NCBI GenBank assembly: GCA_020725335.1
Contig: DYFF01000020.1
Location: 62,001 to 126,000 of the forward strand
Length of the DNA stretch: 64,000 nt
Source of the DNA: Thermodesulfovibrio sp.
Lineage (GTDB): Bacteria; Nitrospirota; Thermodesulfovibrionia; Thermodesulfovibrionales; Thermodesulfovibrionaceae
Direction: 5' to 3'
The notes beneath the pieces were generated by a model, which did no database searches, was not told the DNA's origin, and worked only from the letters and a program-made list of their open reading frames with translations. The position numbers were made by a program, and so were the translations under genes. Position 1 is the first letter of the stretch. Every line of letters begins with the position of its first letter. Shown here in pieces: positions 8,002-18,218 of the stretch.

Positions 8002-9109
8002 TATACATTCCCTCCGTTTCATAAATATATTTTTTCTTTGCTTTACTTCCAAGAGATGTTAAAACTTCGTATGGTATTGTATCTGCCCAGGAAGCAATAT
8101 CCCAAGCTGTAATCTTTTCATTTCCGTAACTGCCGAGTATTATTACCTCATCTTCCACTCTTGCTTCTGGAATCTCTGTAAGATCAATCATTGTAATGTC
8201 CATACAAATTGTACCAACTACAGGAGCTTTTTTACCCCTAACGATAATAAACCCCCTATTGCTCAATCTTCTAAAATAGCCATCAGCATAGCCTATAGGT
8301 ATTACACCTATGAGGCTATCTCTTTTAGTTATAAATGTCTTACCATAACTTATTGGTGTTCCCTTTGGAAGCTTTCTTATATCAAGTAGTTTTGTTTTTA
8401 GAGTCATACAAGGTCTTATACCATCTAAAACACTCTTTGTTGAATAACCATATAGCATAATGCCTGGTCTTACAGCATCAAATATAGCATCCTCTAAAAA
8501 AATACCAGCTGAATTAGATATATGGAAAATAGGGCTAATTCCTAAATTGGAAAGACATTTTTTTAATTCTTTAAATTTGTTAATCTGCTCTGCACTCCAT
8601 AACGGGTCTTCAGCAATAGATAAATGACTCATTACTCCTTCTATACTTAGATTAGGCATATTTGCAATCTTTCTAACCTGTTCACATATATTTTCATAAA
8701 TACCAAGCCTTCCCATGCCTGTTTCTACTTTAACATGTACAGGAATTTTTACTCCTTTCTTTCTTGCATATTCTGATAATTCTTTTGCGTGATTGATATC
8801 GAATATTACTGGTGTTAGTTTATATTTAAATATTCCTTCAATTTCCCTATCAAAAAGAAGAAGAATAGGACAATCTATTTTTGATTCTCTTAATGATAAA
8901 GCTTCATCATAAAAAGCTACTCCTAAATAGTCAACATTATTTTTTTGTAAACATTTAGATACTTCTATTGCTCCATGACCATAAGCATCCGCTTTAACAA
9001 TAGCAATTATTTTAGTACTTTTATTAGCTCTTTTGGTAATAGATTTTATAAAATGAAAGTTATCAACTAAAGATTTTAGATTAATCTCTGCTTGAAGAAC
9101 TCTACTCAC
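7973..9109 (-). CDS. alr: Alanine racemase
   Basis: Converts L- to D-alanine for peptidoglycan. PLP-binding lysine is in IVKADAYGHGA (about residue 38). The C-terminal domain has the catalytic tyrosine region (IMLYGY) and the IPIGYADG and VGTICMDITMID motifs. Length 378 is normal. The gene starts two bases after the tatA stop region and its tail overlaps the next gene by 29 bases. It belongs to the long rplI-to-recO transcription unit. Confidence 0.95.
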   Translation of the reverse strand: MSRVLQAEINLKSLVDNFHFIKSITKRANKSTKIIAIVKADAYGHGAIEVSKCLQKNNVDYLGVAFYDEALSLRESKIDCPILLLFDREIEGIFKYKLTPVIFDINHAKELSEYARKKGVKIPVHVKVETGMGRLGIYENICEQVRKIANMPNLSIEGVMSHLSIAEDPLWSAEQINKFKELKKCLSNLGISPIFHISNSAGIFLEDAIFDAVRPGIMLYGYSTKSVLDGIRPCMTLKTKLLDIRKLPKGTPISYGKTFITKRDSLIGVIPIGYADGYFRRLSNRGFIIVRGKKAPVVGTICMDITMIDLTEIPEARVEDEVIILGSYGNEKITAWDIASWADTIPYEVLTSLGSKAKKKYIYETEGMYNDFRESKKS

Positions 9110-9111
9110 AT

Positions 9112-9300
9112 TTATTTCTTATCTTCTGGATTTTCCTTTTTAGGAGTCACATCTATTTCATCTTTTTCTGATGTTGCCTTCTTAAAATTCTTTATTGCTT
9201 CTCCAATACCTTTACCAATTTGTGGTAGTCTTGTTGCTCCAAAAAGTACAATCACTATTACAAGAATAATAAGCAATTCCTGCGTTCCTAATCCGAACAT
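9112..9300 (-). CDS. tatA: Sec-independent translocase subunit TatA/TatE
   Basis: A 62-residue protein with a single N-terminal membrane helix ([21 protein letters not shown]), the Gly hinge, the amphipathic helix [18 protein letters not shown] and a charged tail, which is the TatA pattern. It forms the pore of the twin-arginine pathway that exports folded, often cofactor-loaded proteins. Its first codons overlap the 3' end of mobA by 13 bases. The pairing with a molybdenum-cofactor gene makes sense because molybdoenzymes are frequent Tat substrates, though tatC is not in this window. Confidence 0.9.
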   Translation of the reverse strand: MFGLGTQELLIILVIVIVLFGATRLPQIGKGIGEAIKNFKKATSEKDEIDVTPKKENPEDKK

Positions 9301-9896
9301 CTTATGCCTCCTTTTTTAAGTTTTTCTAAATCTTCTTGTGTGTTTATATTAATAAAAGATACTCCTTCCCTATCTAAATTTGCAACCTCTATTATTTCAG
9401 ACCTGACAGCATATATTAATTTTGTCATACTAAGTTTATCTTCTAACAGCAAATTTTCGAGGTAAGAGAAAAGATTTTTTGCATAAATACCTGGCAAGGG
9501 ATAAATTTTATCTCTAAAAGAACAGATAGTTATATCTGGTTTATGAGCAAAATGTTTTTTTGTCATTTCAAAAATTAATTTTTCCTCTATAAAAGGCATA
9601 TCACAAGCAAAGGCAAAAACATCATAACTGGAATTCTTCATTGCTGCATGTATACCAGCCATTGGTCCTTTAAAAGGATAAATATCACCTATGAGAGTAA
9701 GACCTTCTTTGAAATAAAGTTCTGGAAAGTTAGTAATAATTAAAACTTCTTCAAAAAGTTTTTTCAATTTTCTAATTAACAGTTCAATTATCCTTTTATT
9801 ATCAATAGATATCAAACATTTTGGCTTCTTTATTCTTGTTGATTTTCCCCCTGCTAATATAGCAGCGGTTAATTTAAGTTTAGAGGACAATTGCAC
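9288..9896 (-). CDS. mobA: Molybdenum cofactor guanylyltransferase MobA
   Basis: A nucleotidyltransferase with the MobA signature [19 protein letters not shown] at the N-terminus and a central [11 protein letters not shown] metal-binding motif, 202 residues long. MobA attaches GMP to molybdopterin to make the bis-MGD cofactor of DMSO-reductase-type enzymes. The usual Gly-rich loop reads GGKSTRI rather than GGxSxRMG, so the Met-Gly is replaced, a mild divergence. It overlaps both neighbours (17 bases with the MEMO gene, 13 with tatA). Specificity for Mo versus another nucleotidyl transfer is inferred from similarity. Confidence 0.82.
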   Translation of the reverse strand: MQLSSKLKLTAAILAGGKSTRIKKPKCLISIDNKRIIELLIRKLKKLFEEVLIITNFPELYFKEGLTLIGDIYPFKGPMAGIHAAMKNSSYDVFAFACDMPFIEEKLIFEMTKKHFAHKPDITICSFRDKIYPLPGIYAKNLFSYLENLLLEDKLSMTKLIYAVRSEIIEVANLDREGVSFININTQEDLEKLKKGGIRCSD

Positions 9897-10689
9897 CTAA
9901 ATAACCTACAACTTTATCATAATCTCTGCTAACCTCAGCAGAGGTGGTATACTTGATAATCTGAACTTCCTTGGCACCAAGCATCTTTGTAGCAAAAAGC
10001 ATTGTAACAGTTGGAATAAAACCGCACATGGATATTTTATGAGATAAAACAGTGTGATAAAGCCCTTCGGGGTCAAAATTTTTAATCTTCTCTGCTGCCA
10101 GAGAATCTACCTTTCTTGCAAGCTCATCCGGTAAATAATGACTCATATCTGTACTGGAAATAATAATTGACTCATCTACAAGATTAAGTTCTTTTAAGGC
10201 AGAGGATACACCTTTTGCAATTTCTATACAATTTTGCATATCTACCATTTTCAATATGATAGGAACAATTTTAGCCTTTGGATTTAGTTTATAAATAAAA
10301 GGAAGTTGAACCTCAAGACAATGTTCATAAAGATGTGCCTGAGTATCTTTCTCTGCAATAGAAACCTTATCAATTATTTTGTTTGCAAGTTCTTGATGAA
10401 TTTCGAATTTTCCGAGTGGTATCTCCCACTGTCCTTCATTCATTACAGATATATCTGAGCCGTATCCTGTATGATTGGGACCCATAAGAATATAAATGTT
10501 TTTAGGTTTAATTTTAGAATAGACCGCTCCTGCCACATGCCCTGAATAAACATATCCTGCATGAGGGCAAATTGCACCTAATGCATTAATATTTCCCCTC
10601 AAGGGCATATAATCTTCTATTTCTGCGAGAAGCTCTTTTGGATTTGAAGGATAAAAATAACCAGCTACTGCAGGCTTTCTTAATATCAT
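9880..10689 (-). CDS. MEMO-family protein (AmmeMemoRadiSam system protein B)
   Basis: A 269-residue MEMO-like protein related to class III extradiol dioxygenases. It starts with RKPAVAGYFYPSNPKEL and contains ICPHAGYVYSGHVAG, LMGPNHTGYG and SSTDMSHYLP, which hold the conserved His residues. In many anaerobes this family co-occurs with an AMMECR1 protein and a radical SAM enzyme; neither is next to it here. The biochemical role is unknown. It sits between dnaB and mobA in one transcription unit, starting one base after dnaB stops. Confidence 0.88.
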   Translation of the reverse strand: MILRKPAVAGYFYPSNPKELLAEIEDYMPLRGNINALGAICPHAGYVYSGHVAGAVYSKIKPKNIYILMGPNHTGYGSDISVMNEGQWEIPLGKFEIHQELANKIIDKVSIAEKDTQAHLYEHCLEVQLPFIYKLNPKAKIVPIILKMVDMQNCIEIAKGVSSALKELNLVDESIIISSTDMSHYLPDELARKVDSLAAEKIKNFDPEGLYHTVLSHKISMCGFIPTVTMLFATKMLGAKEVQIIKYTTSAEVSRDYDKVVGYLGAIVL

Positions 10690-10690
10690 A

Positions 10691-12073
10691 CTAAAGGTCC
10701 TCTTCTATTTCTGTCCCCATATATTTATCGGTAAAATCAAGGAAACGAGTATAATCGCTAAGAAAAGTGAGATTAATTGTATCAGTAGGACCATTTCTCT
10801 GTTTTGCCACAATGACTTCTGCTTTACCTTTATTAGCAGGATTTTTTTTGTTATAAACTTCGTCTCTGTATAGGAAAATTATAACATCTGCATCTTGTTC
10901 TATTGCTCCAGACTCTCTTAAATTAGCAAGTGTAGGGCGTCTATCATTGGTTTTCTCAACAGAGCGGTTCAACTGACTGAGAGCAACAACAGGCACTTTA
11001 AGTTCCTTTGCCATTGCTTTTAAAGAACGGGAGATTTCAGATATTTCTTGTTCTCTTCTATCATAGGCTGTTCTGCTTCTCATAAGCTGCAGATAATCTA
11101 TTACTATAAGGCTTAATCTACCTTTTTCCATTTTGAGCCTTCTTGCCTTGGCTCTTATTTCAAGAACGCTCATCTGTGAGGAATCGTCTATGTATATGGG
11201 AGCTTCACTTAACTTCACCGCAGATTCTGTTAACCTTTCCCAGTCTCTTTTGCCTATAAAACCTTTCCTTAAGGCTGAAGCATTAACCATAGCAAGAGAG
11301 CTAAGCAGCCTCATAGCTATTTGTTCCTTTGACATTTCAAGACTGAAAAAAGCAACGGGTTCTCCAAGATCTACACCTACATGTTGGGCAATATTAAGAG
11401 AAAAAGCTGTTTTCCCCATTCCGGGACGTCCACCGATTATTATCAAATCACCTGGCTGAAATCCGCTTGTAAGTTCGTCTAAATCTTTAAATCCTGAAGG
11501 AATACCTGTTATAACAGCCTTTCTTTCATACATGGATTCAATCATTTTAAAAGTATGCTTAACTACGTCTTTCATATGGTAGAAACTTGTATTTGTTCTT
11601 TTCTCTGAGATTTCGAAAATTAATTTTTCAGCGTAGTCAAGCATCTCCTCAGCATCTTCTGGTTCTTCATAAACCTTGGTCACAATCTCTGTACAAGCAC
11701 GAATGACCGCTCTCAAAAGTGCCTTTTCTCTTACAAGCTTAGCATGATATCTTATATTTGCTGCAGTAGGTACAACTGTGGCAAGGGTGCTAAGATAGGA
11801 TAACCCACCGATGTCTTCAAGCTCGCCTTTGTCTTTAAGATTTTCTGTTAAAGTAATAAGATCAATAGGTTCATTCTTATTAAAGAGTTCAAGCATTGCA
11901 TTATAAATTTTCCTGTGAGACTCTCTGTAGAAATCCTCTGCAGACAATAACTCAATTGCCTTTGTTATAGACTCTCCCTCAAGAATTATTGCTCCTAAAA
12001 CAGCTTGTTCTGCTTCAAGACTCTGTGGAGGTAGTCTATCTACAGAGGCTTCTATGTTTCTTAAATAGGCCAT
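10691..12073 (-). CDS. dnaB: Replicative DNA helicase DnaB
   Basis: The hexameric 5'-3' helicase at the replication fork. The N-terminal domain starts LPPQSLEAEQAVLGAII. The RecA-like domain has Walker A GGRPGMGKTAF (about residue 206), the DYLQLM motif and the arginine-rich LRESGAIEQDADVI motif. It has 460 residues and no intein. The start codon overlaps the rplI stop (TAATG), the classic rplI-dnaB pairing seen in many bacteria. Confidence 0.97.
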   Translation of the reverse strand: MAYLRNIEASVDRLPPQSLEAEQAVLGAIILEGESITKAIELLSAEDFYRESHRKIYNAMLELFNKNEPIDLITLTENLKDKGELEDIGGLSYLSTLATVVPTAANIRYHAKLVREKALLRAVIRACTEIVTKVYEEPEDAEEMLDYAEKLIFEISEKRTNTSFYHMKDVVKHTFKMIESMYERKAVITGIPSGFKDLDELTSGFQPGDLIIIGGRPGMGKTAFSLNIAQHVGVDLGEPVAFFSLEMSKEQIAMRLLSSLAMVNASALRKGFIGKRDWERLTESAVKLSEAPIYIDDSSQMSVLEIRAKARRLKMEKGRLSLIVIDYLQLMRSRTAYDRREQEISEISRSLKAMAKELKVPVVALSQLNRSVEKTNDRRPTLANLRESGAIEQDADVIIFLYRDEVYNKKNPANKGKAEVIVAKQRNGPTDTINLTFLSDYTRFLDFTDKYMGTEIEEDL

Positions 12074-12516
12074 TACTCAGCTACTATATTTACTTTGACT
12101 TTTGCCACTATATTAGCATCTAACTTAACGTCTACTTCATATTCACCTACTCTTTTTATAGGTTCTACTATATTTACCTGTTTTTTATCAATTGAAAATC
12201 CTTCTTTTTCTAATGCTTCAGCAATGTCTTTTGATGTAACTGAACCAAATAATTTTTGATCCTCTCCTGCCTTTGCTTTGATAATTAGCTGGGTTTCAGA
12301 TAATCTCTGAGCGACTGATTCAGCATCCTGGCGTTTCTTTTTAGCTTCTTCTTCAAATTTTTTCTTCTGACGCTCAAGAAATTTCATATTTTTTTCATCT
12401 GCTAACAACGCAAGTCCTTTTGGAAATAGAAAGTTTCTTGCATATCCATCTTTTACAACAATAATCTGACCAGCTTTACCTAAATTAGGAATATCCTCTT
12501 TGAGAATAACTTTCAT
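12073..12516 (-). CDS. rplI: Ribosomal protein bL9
   Basis: A 147-residue large-subunit protein. It begins MKVILKEDIPNLGKAGQIIVVKDGYARNFL, the canonical bL9 N-domain. A long Lys/Glu-rich connecting helix follows, then a C-terminal domain. I set the start at ATG 12516, preceded by GGAGGG; a longer frame would add a leader unlike any L9. It is probably the first gene of a long operon running into dnaB and beyond. Confidence 0.95.
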   Translation of the reverse strand: MKVILKEDIPNLGKAGQIIVVKDGYARNFLFPKGLALLADEKNMKFLERQKKKFEEEAKKKRQDAESVAQRLSETQLIIKAKAGEDQKLFGSVTSKDIAEALEKEGFSIDKKQVNIVEPIKRVGEYEVDVKLDANIVAKVKVNIVAE

Positions 12517-12561
12517 CTGCCCTCCCATGAAAAATTTTTTCGCTTTTATATATGATAACAT

Positions 12562-12593
12562 AAAAAAAGGGCAGAGTCAGAACCCTGCCCTTG
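12562..12593 (-). terminator. Rho-independent terminator behind groEL
   Basis: On the minus strand AAGGGCAG and CTGCCCTT form an eight-pair stem around a short loop and are followed by a run of seven T. It sits 20 bases after the groEL stop and just before rplI, so it ends the groESL transcript and separates it from the rplI operon. Confidence 0.85.
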
Positions 12594-12614
12594 AATGTCT
12601 TTAGTTAATCTATT

Positions 12615-14261
<1,647 letters not shown>

Positions 14262-14528
14262 TTATTTTTCTACAATACCAAGAATTTCTTCTTCCTTGAT
14301 TATCAAATACTCTACATCATCAACTTTGATCTTTGAACCAGCATACTTGTCAAAAAGCACTGTGTCACCAACTTTAACTTCTTTAACTTCAGATCCTACT
14401 TCAATTACTGTACCTTTTTGAGGTTTTTCTTTTGCCACATCAGGAACATAAATACCTCCTGGGGTTTTCTCAAGCTCCTCTGAAGAATACTTTACTACTA
14501 CTCTGTCTTTGAGTGGTTTAATCTTCAT
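14262..14528 (-). CDS. groS: Co-chaperonin GroES
   Basis: An 88-residue cap of the GroEL folding chamber. It starts [21 protein letters not shown] and contains the mobile loop TPGGIYVPD and the roof segment [13 protein letters not shown]. Strong ribosome site GGAGGAGG just upstream. First gene of groESL, controlled by the promoter and CIRCE-like operator directly upstream. Confidence 0.98.
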   Translation of the reverse strand: MKIKPLKDRVVVKYSSEELEKTPGGIYVPDVAKEKPQKGTVIEVGSEVKEVKVGDTVLFDKYAGSKIKVDDVEYLIIKEEEILGIVEK

Positions 14529-14559
14529 AGCCTCCTCCTTTTATTATATTTTTTTATTA

Positions 14560-14586
14560 TTAGCAACTATCACTATCGAGTGCTAA
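14560..14586 (-). promoter_or_regulatory. CIRCE-like HrcA operator of groESL
   Basis: The minus strand has a perfect left half TTAGCACTC, a nine-base spacer, and a right half AGTTGCTAA that matches GAGTGCTAA at six of nine positions. CIRCE is the known binding site of the repressor HrcA. The element follows the -10 box directly, where bound HrcA would block transcription. The hrcA gene is not in this window. Confidence 0.8.
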
Positions 14587-14614
14587 TATAACTGTATTTT
14601 GAATTTTTAAGCAA
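14586..14614 (-). promoter_or_regulatory. Sigma-70-type promoter of groESL
   Basis: Reading the minus strand: TTGCTT (14609-14614), 17 bases, then TTATAT (14586-14591), immediately before the CIRCE-like operator. Both boxes are close to consensus and the spacing is ideal. Confidence 0.65.
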
Positions 14615-14827
14615 GAGCTAAATTCAGAGAATATAGATTTTTTACGCTTAAATTTACTAAATATTTAATGTTTTCTTTCATTTATTCTTTTTTTCAAAGT
14701 TATTTTCAAAATTTGAACATAAAAATAATTTAAATTCTAAAATATCCTCAATATTCTCATAACGACATTAGTATTATTTCTATAGATTATTCAAGCTTTT
14801 AGAGTTTAACAATTTAAAGAAAAGGTA
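14615..14827. other. Non-coding AT-rich gap between groESL promoter and ffh
   Basis: About 210 bases with no convincing reading frame, RNA gene or strong hairpin; it holds only the 3' flank of ffh and the upstream side of the groESL promoter. Confidence 0.5.
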
Positions 14828-16150
14828 TTAAAAAGGAAATATTTTTGGCAATTTAAATCCTTTGCCTTGTTTCATTTTTTTCATCATTTTCTTCATTTCG
14901 TTAAACTGTTTGATAAGTCTATTTACATCTGTAACTGTGGTACCACTTCCTTTAGCTATTCTAATTCTCCTACTTGCATTGATAATTTTTGGATTTTTTC
15001 TTTCCTCAGGAGTCATAGAATTTATAATTGCTTCAACTCTTACAAACTCCTTTTCGTCAATTTTAATATCCTTCATCAGTTTATTTGCTCCAGGAAGCAT
15101 AGAAAGAATATTTTCAAGAGGCCCCATTTTCCTCATTTTTCTTATCTGGTCTTTTAAATCATCGAATGTAAAACTCTCTTTGTCAATCTTTTCTTTTAGT
15201 TTCTCGGCTTCCTTCTGGTCAAATGCTTTCTGAGCCTGCTCTATTAAAGAGAGAACATCACCCATTCCAAGTATTCTTTTTGCTATTCTGTCAGGATGAA
15301 ATTCTTCAAGGGCGTCAATTTTTTCTCCTGTGCCTATTAATTTTATTGGTTTACCTGTTACTTCTTTTATTGAAAGAGCTGCTCCGCCTCTTGCATCTCC
15401 ATCCATCTTTGTAAGAATTACACCGTCTATGCCAATTTTTTCATTAAAGCTTTTTGCAATGTTTACTGCATCTTGACCTGTCATAGCATCCGCTATAAAT
15501 AAAACTTCCTTAGGTTGTAAAATTTCTTTCACATCCTTTAACTCATCCATGAGTTCTTCATCTACATGCATTCTACCAGCTGTATCAACTATTACTGGAT
15601 CCATTCTGTCTATTTTTGCAATCCTAAGAGCCTCTCTACAGAGTTCTCTTGGATCTTTAATATCAAAGGAATGAAAAACTTTAATATCTATTGATTTACC
15701 GAGAGTTATGAGCTGTTCGATAGCTGCAGGTCTTTGTAAGTCTGCTGCAACAAGCATAGGCCTTCTTCCTTCTTTTTTAAAAATACGTGCAAGCTTTGCC
15801 GCTGTTGTGGTTTTTCCAGAACCATGTAATCCCACCATCATTAAAACTGTTGGAGGGTTAGGATTTAATAAAATTTTTGAAGTACTTCCTCCAAGAAGTT
15901 CACAAAGTTCATCATACACAATTTTTATAACTTGTTGAGCAGGGGAGAGGCTCTCAAGGATTTCTGTTCCAATTGCTTTCTGTCTGACTCTATCAATAAA
16001 AGACTTTACTACCTTAAAGTTAACATCTGCTTCTAAAAGTGCTATCCGTATCTCCTTCAAGGCTGCATCAACGTCTTCCTCTTTGAGGATTCCCTTACCT
16101 TTAAGTTTTTTAAATATGGCTTCTAATTTATCAGATAGTGATTCAAACAC
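14828..16150 (-). CDS. ffh: Signal recognition particle protein Ffh
   Basis: The SRP54 GTPase that binds signal sequences and 4.5S RNA. The NG domain carries GLHGSGKTTTAAKLA (about residue 107), DTAGRM and TKMDGDARGGAALS. The Met-rich M domain begins near residue 300 and ends in a run of Met/Lys (KKMMKKMKQGKGFKLPKIFPF). Its length, 440, is normal. The start codon follows the stop of the upstream thioredoxin-like gene by one base, so they share a transcript. Confidence 0.97.
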   Translation of the reverse strand: MFESLSDKLEAIFKKLKGKGILKEEDVDAALKEIRIALLEADVNFKVVKSFIDRVRQKAIGTEILESLSPAQQVIKIVYDELCELLGGSTSKILLNPNPPTVLMMVGLHGSGKTTTAAKLARIFKKEGRRPMLVAADLQRPAAIEQLITLGKSIDIKVFHSFDIKDPRELCREALRIAKIDRMDPVIVDTAGRMHVDEELMDELKDVKEILQPKEVLFIADAMTGQDAVNIAKSFNEKIGIDGVILTKMDGDARGGAALSIKEVTGKPIKLIGTGEKIDALEEFHPDRIAKRILGMGDVLSLIEQAQKAFDQKEAEKLKEKIDKESFTFDDLKDQIRKMRKMGPLENILSMLPGANKLMKDIKIDEKEFVRVEAIINSMTPEERKNPKIINASRRIRIAKGSGTTVTDVNRLIKQFNEMKKMMKKMKQGKGFKLPKIFPF

Positions 16151-16660
16151 CTATCTACCTCCCTTATTAAGAAGCTTTTCTATCTCAGTATTTAAAAGTC
16201 CAAAAGTATCTCGTGTTATTCCCCTATAAATCTGAATTATTTCTTTCCTTTCATTGAGAATAAAAAAATTTGGGAACCCAAAAACATTATAAAGCTTTTT
16301 ATATTTTGTATCTGTGAAAAAAATCGGATACTTTATTCCCCTATCTTTTGAAAATTCATGAAGTTTTATAGAAGTTGATATCTCATCACTAAACAAAACA
16401 CCTATTATCTCAAGTTGATCATTAGAAAACTTCTCTCTCAATCGATTTAAATCGGAAATTACCATATCACAGGCAAAACATTTCGTTGAGAGAAATTCTA
16501 TTAAAATAACCTTGCTTTTAAATTTATAAAGATTTAAAGAATGACTATCTATTCCTGTTATGTTAAAATCTGGGGCAGGGTCTCCTTTCTTTAATGCTCC
16601 CTGCCCCTCATTTGAAAAGAAGAAAATAAATAGTAAAAGTGTAATTATTATTTTTTTCAC
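16151..16660 (-). CDS. Secreted thioredoxin-like (TlpA/ResA-type) protein
   Basis: A 169-residue protein with an N-terminal signal peptide (KKIIITLLLFIFFFSNEGQGA) and an AhpC/TSA-Redoxin-like fold (GDPAPDFNITGID). The redox motif is CFAC within FLSTKCFACDMV (about residues 64-67). Periplasmic TlpA/ResA proteins reduce disulfides, often for cytochrome c maturation. The CFAC pair differs from the usual CxPC because no proline precedes the second Cys, so its redox potential may differ. It lies three bases behind trxA; substrate unknown. Confidence 0.8.
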   Translation of the reverse strand: MKKIIITLLLFIFFFSNEGQGALKKGDPAPDFNITGIDSHSLNLYKFKSKVILIEFLSTKCFACDMVISDLNRLREKFSNDQLEIIGVLFSDEISTSIKLHEFSKDRGIKYPIFFTDTKYKKLYNVFGFPNFFILNERKEIIQIYRGITRDTFGLLNTEIEKLLNKGGR

Positions 16661-16663
16661 AAC

Positions 16664-16996
16664 TTAAGCATTCAAAAGATTATCTAATTTGTTCTTCAAA
16701 GTAGACTTTGGAACTACACCTACTATCTGGTCAACTCTTTGTCCATCCTTGAAAAACATAATAGTAGGTATCCCCATAATTCCATAACGAGTTGCTAATT
16801 CAGGGTTTTCGTCAGTATTAAGTTTACCTATTTTGATCTTGCCAGCATATTCCTTAGCAAGCTCTTCAATAGTTGGAGCTATAATTCTACAAGGACCGCA
16901 CCACGGTGCCCAGAAATCTACCATTACTACACCTTTAGAATTTAATACTTCTCTTTCCCATGATGAAGTTGTTAATTCCAAAATACCCTCTGCCAT
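16664..16996 (-). CDS. trxA: Thioredoxin
   Basis: A 110-residue cytoplasmic thioredoxin with the active site WAPWCGPCR (about residues 28-36), the cis-proline segment GIMGIPTIMFF and a normal length. Start ATG 16996 follows GGAGG by six bases; a TTG four codons upstream also lies in frame but overlaps the ribosome site. It leads the trxA-tlpA-ffh group and has its own candidate promoter. Confidence 0.95.
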   Translation of the reverse strand: MAEGILELTTSSWEREVLNSKGVVMVDFWAPWCGPCRIIAPTIEELAKEYAGKIKIGKLNTDENPELATRYGIMGIPTIMFFKDGQRVDQIVGVVPKSTLKNKLDNLLNA

Positions 16997-17030
16997 TCCC
17001 ACCTCCAAATATTTTTTAAATCATAATTTA

Positions 17031-17060
17031 AGAATAAATCTTAACAAATTATTTTGTCAA
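17031..17060 (-). promoter_or_regulatory. Candidate promoter of trxA
   Basis: On the minus strand a perfect TTGACA (17055-17060), 18 bases, then TATTCT (17031-17036), about 35 bases before the trxA start. The perfect -35 box is rare in AT-rich background; the -10 is four of six. Confidence 0.5.
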
Positions 17061-17411
17061 TTAAACTCCGTGATGCATCACTACCCTTACAGCCATAAGA
17101 CATATAATTCTTCTAAAATTTTATTCACTCTTTTAGACAGTCTTATACTGATTGTAAGCTTTGAAAATCCATAGACATTAAACACACAACAACAGTAAGC
17201 AATAAAGTTTAAAGTTTTTAGAAGAACTATATCTGATAATATTTTCAAATTTACCAATAATTAGAAAGAACAAGCAAAGCATACATTGTAAAATCTGCAA
17301 CCTTCACTATAAGTCTTTTTTGTAATTCGTAGCAAAAAATTTTACTGCTATTTAAAAAAGATTTTATCTTATTGAAATAAAGCCTTTTAAAAAAATATAA
17401 GATATTAATTA
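17061..17411. other. 350-base gap with no recognisable gene
   Basis: AT-rich sequence between the methyltransferase stop and the trxA promoter. No open frame with a ribosome site, no tRNA-like cloverleaf and no strong terminator stem were seen. It is one of the few long gaps in an otherwise packed region and could hold a small RNA, but nothing in it supports a specific call. Confidence 0.5.
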
Positions 17412-18218
17412 TCAGACCAAGTGTTGAGTAATGCCCTTTGTTTTACACTTTAATACTTCATAAAGAATTATTGAGGCACTCATTGCTACATTTAGACTTT
17501 CTGCTCTTCCTAATTGAGGAATTCTACATTTTATATGAGGTAGCTTTTTAAAATATTCTCCTGCACCATGTGCTTCATTACCAAATACTACTGCCAACGG
17601 TGGAGTTAGTTCTATTTCAAATATCATTTTTTTAGACCTCGGGTCTGTTATTATTAATCTTAAGGAATGTTTGTTTAAAAATTCTTCTATTTCCTCTATA
17701 TCTGCTTTAAATAGCGGAATAAAAAAGATACTACCTGCTGATGCTCTTATAACCTTTGAAGAAAGGGCATTACAGCTTCCGGGAGTTAAAATTACTGCAT
17801 CTGCACCAAAGGCTTCAGCAGTTCTTATTATTGTGCCCATATTCCCAGGGTCTTGAATTTTATCCAAAAGTATGATAATTTCAGCTTTTTTTACCTCTTC
17901 TTCAGATAATTTTTTAATTTTATAAGAAAGAATAGCAAAAATTCCTTGCGGGGTAACTGTATCGGAAATCTTATTCGCAATCTTTTCCGTAATTCCGATT
18001 AATTCGAAATCCTTCATCTTTAAAGAATTGAAAAATTTTTCATTTTTAGTAATAAAATTTTCTGTAAGAAGAATTTTATCAATCCTATGCTCTTTTTGTC
18101 TTTCTAATGCTGTTTTTACTAAATTTGCGCCTTCAACAAAAATTTTATCGAGGGGTGTTTTTTTTATTTTGATGATTTCTTTTATTAAAGGATTTTCTAA
18201 GCTATTTATCCATTTCAT
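17412..18218 (-). CDS. TrmH/SpoU-family RNA 2'-O-methyltransferase
   Basis: A SPOUT-class methyltransferase of 268 residues. The N-terminal substrate-binding domain ([19 protein letters not shown]) precedes the knot domain with motif 1 [23 protein letters not shown], motif 2 [10 protein letters not shown] and motif 3 [22 protein letters not shown]. These are the three SpoU motifs. It methylates a ribose in rRNA or tRNA with S-adenosylmethionine; the exact site cannot be read from the sequence. Its start overlaps the nnr 3' end by 17 bases. Confidence 0.9.
   Translation of the reverse strand: MKWINSLENPLIKEIIKIKKTPLDKIFVEGANLVKTALERQKEHRIDKILLTENFITKNEKFFNSLKMKDFELIGITEKIANKISDTVTPQGIFAILSYKIKKLSEEEVKKAEIIILLDKIQDPGNMGTIIRTAEAFGADAVILTPGSCNALSSKVIRASAGSIFFIPLFKADIEEIEEFLNKHSLRLIITDPRSKKMIFEIELTPPLAVVFGNEAHGAGEYFKKLPHIKCRIPQLGRAESLNVAMSASIILYEVLKCKTKGITQHLV

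Noticed and set aside
17061-17411. Possible small RNA in the trxA upstream gap
   Set aside because: No stable stem followed by a T-run and no promoter pointing into it could be identified by eye.
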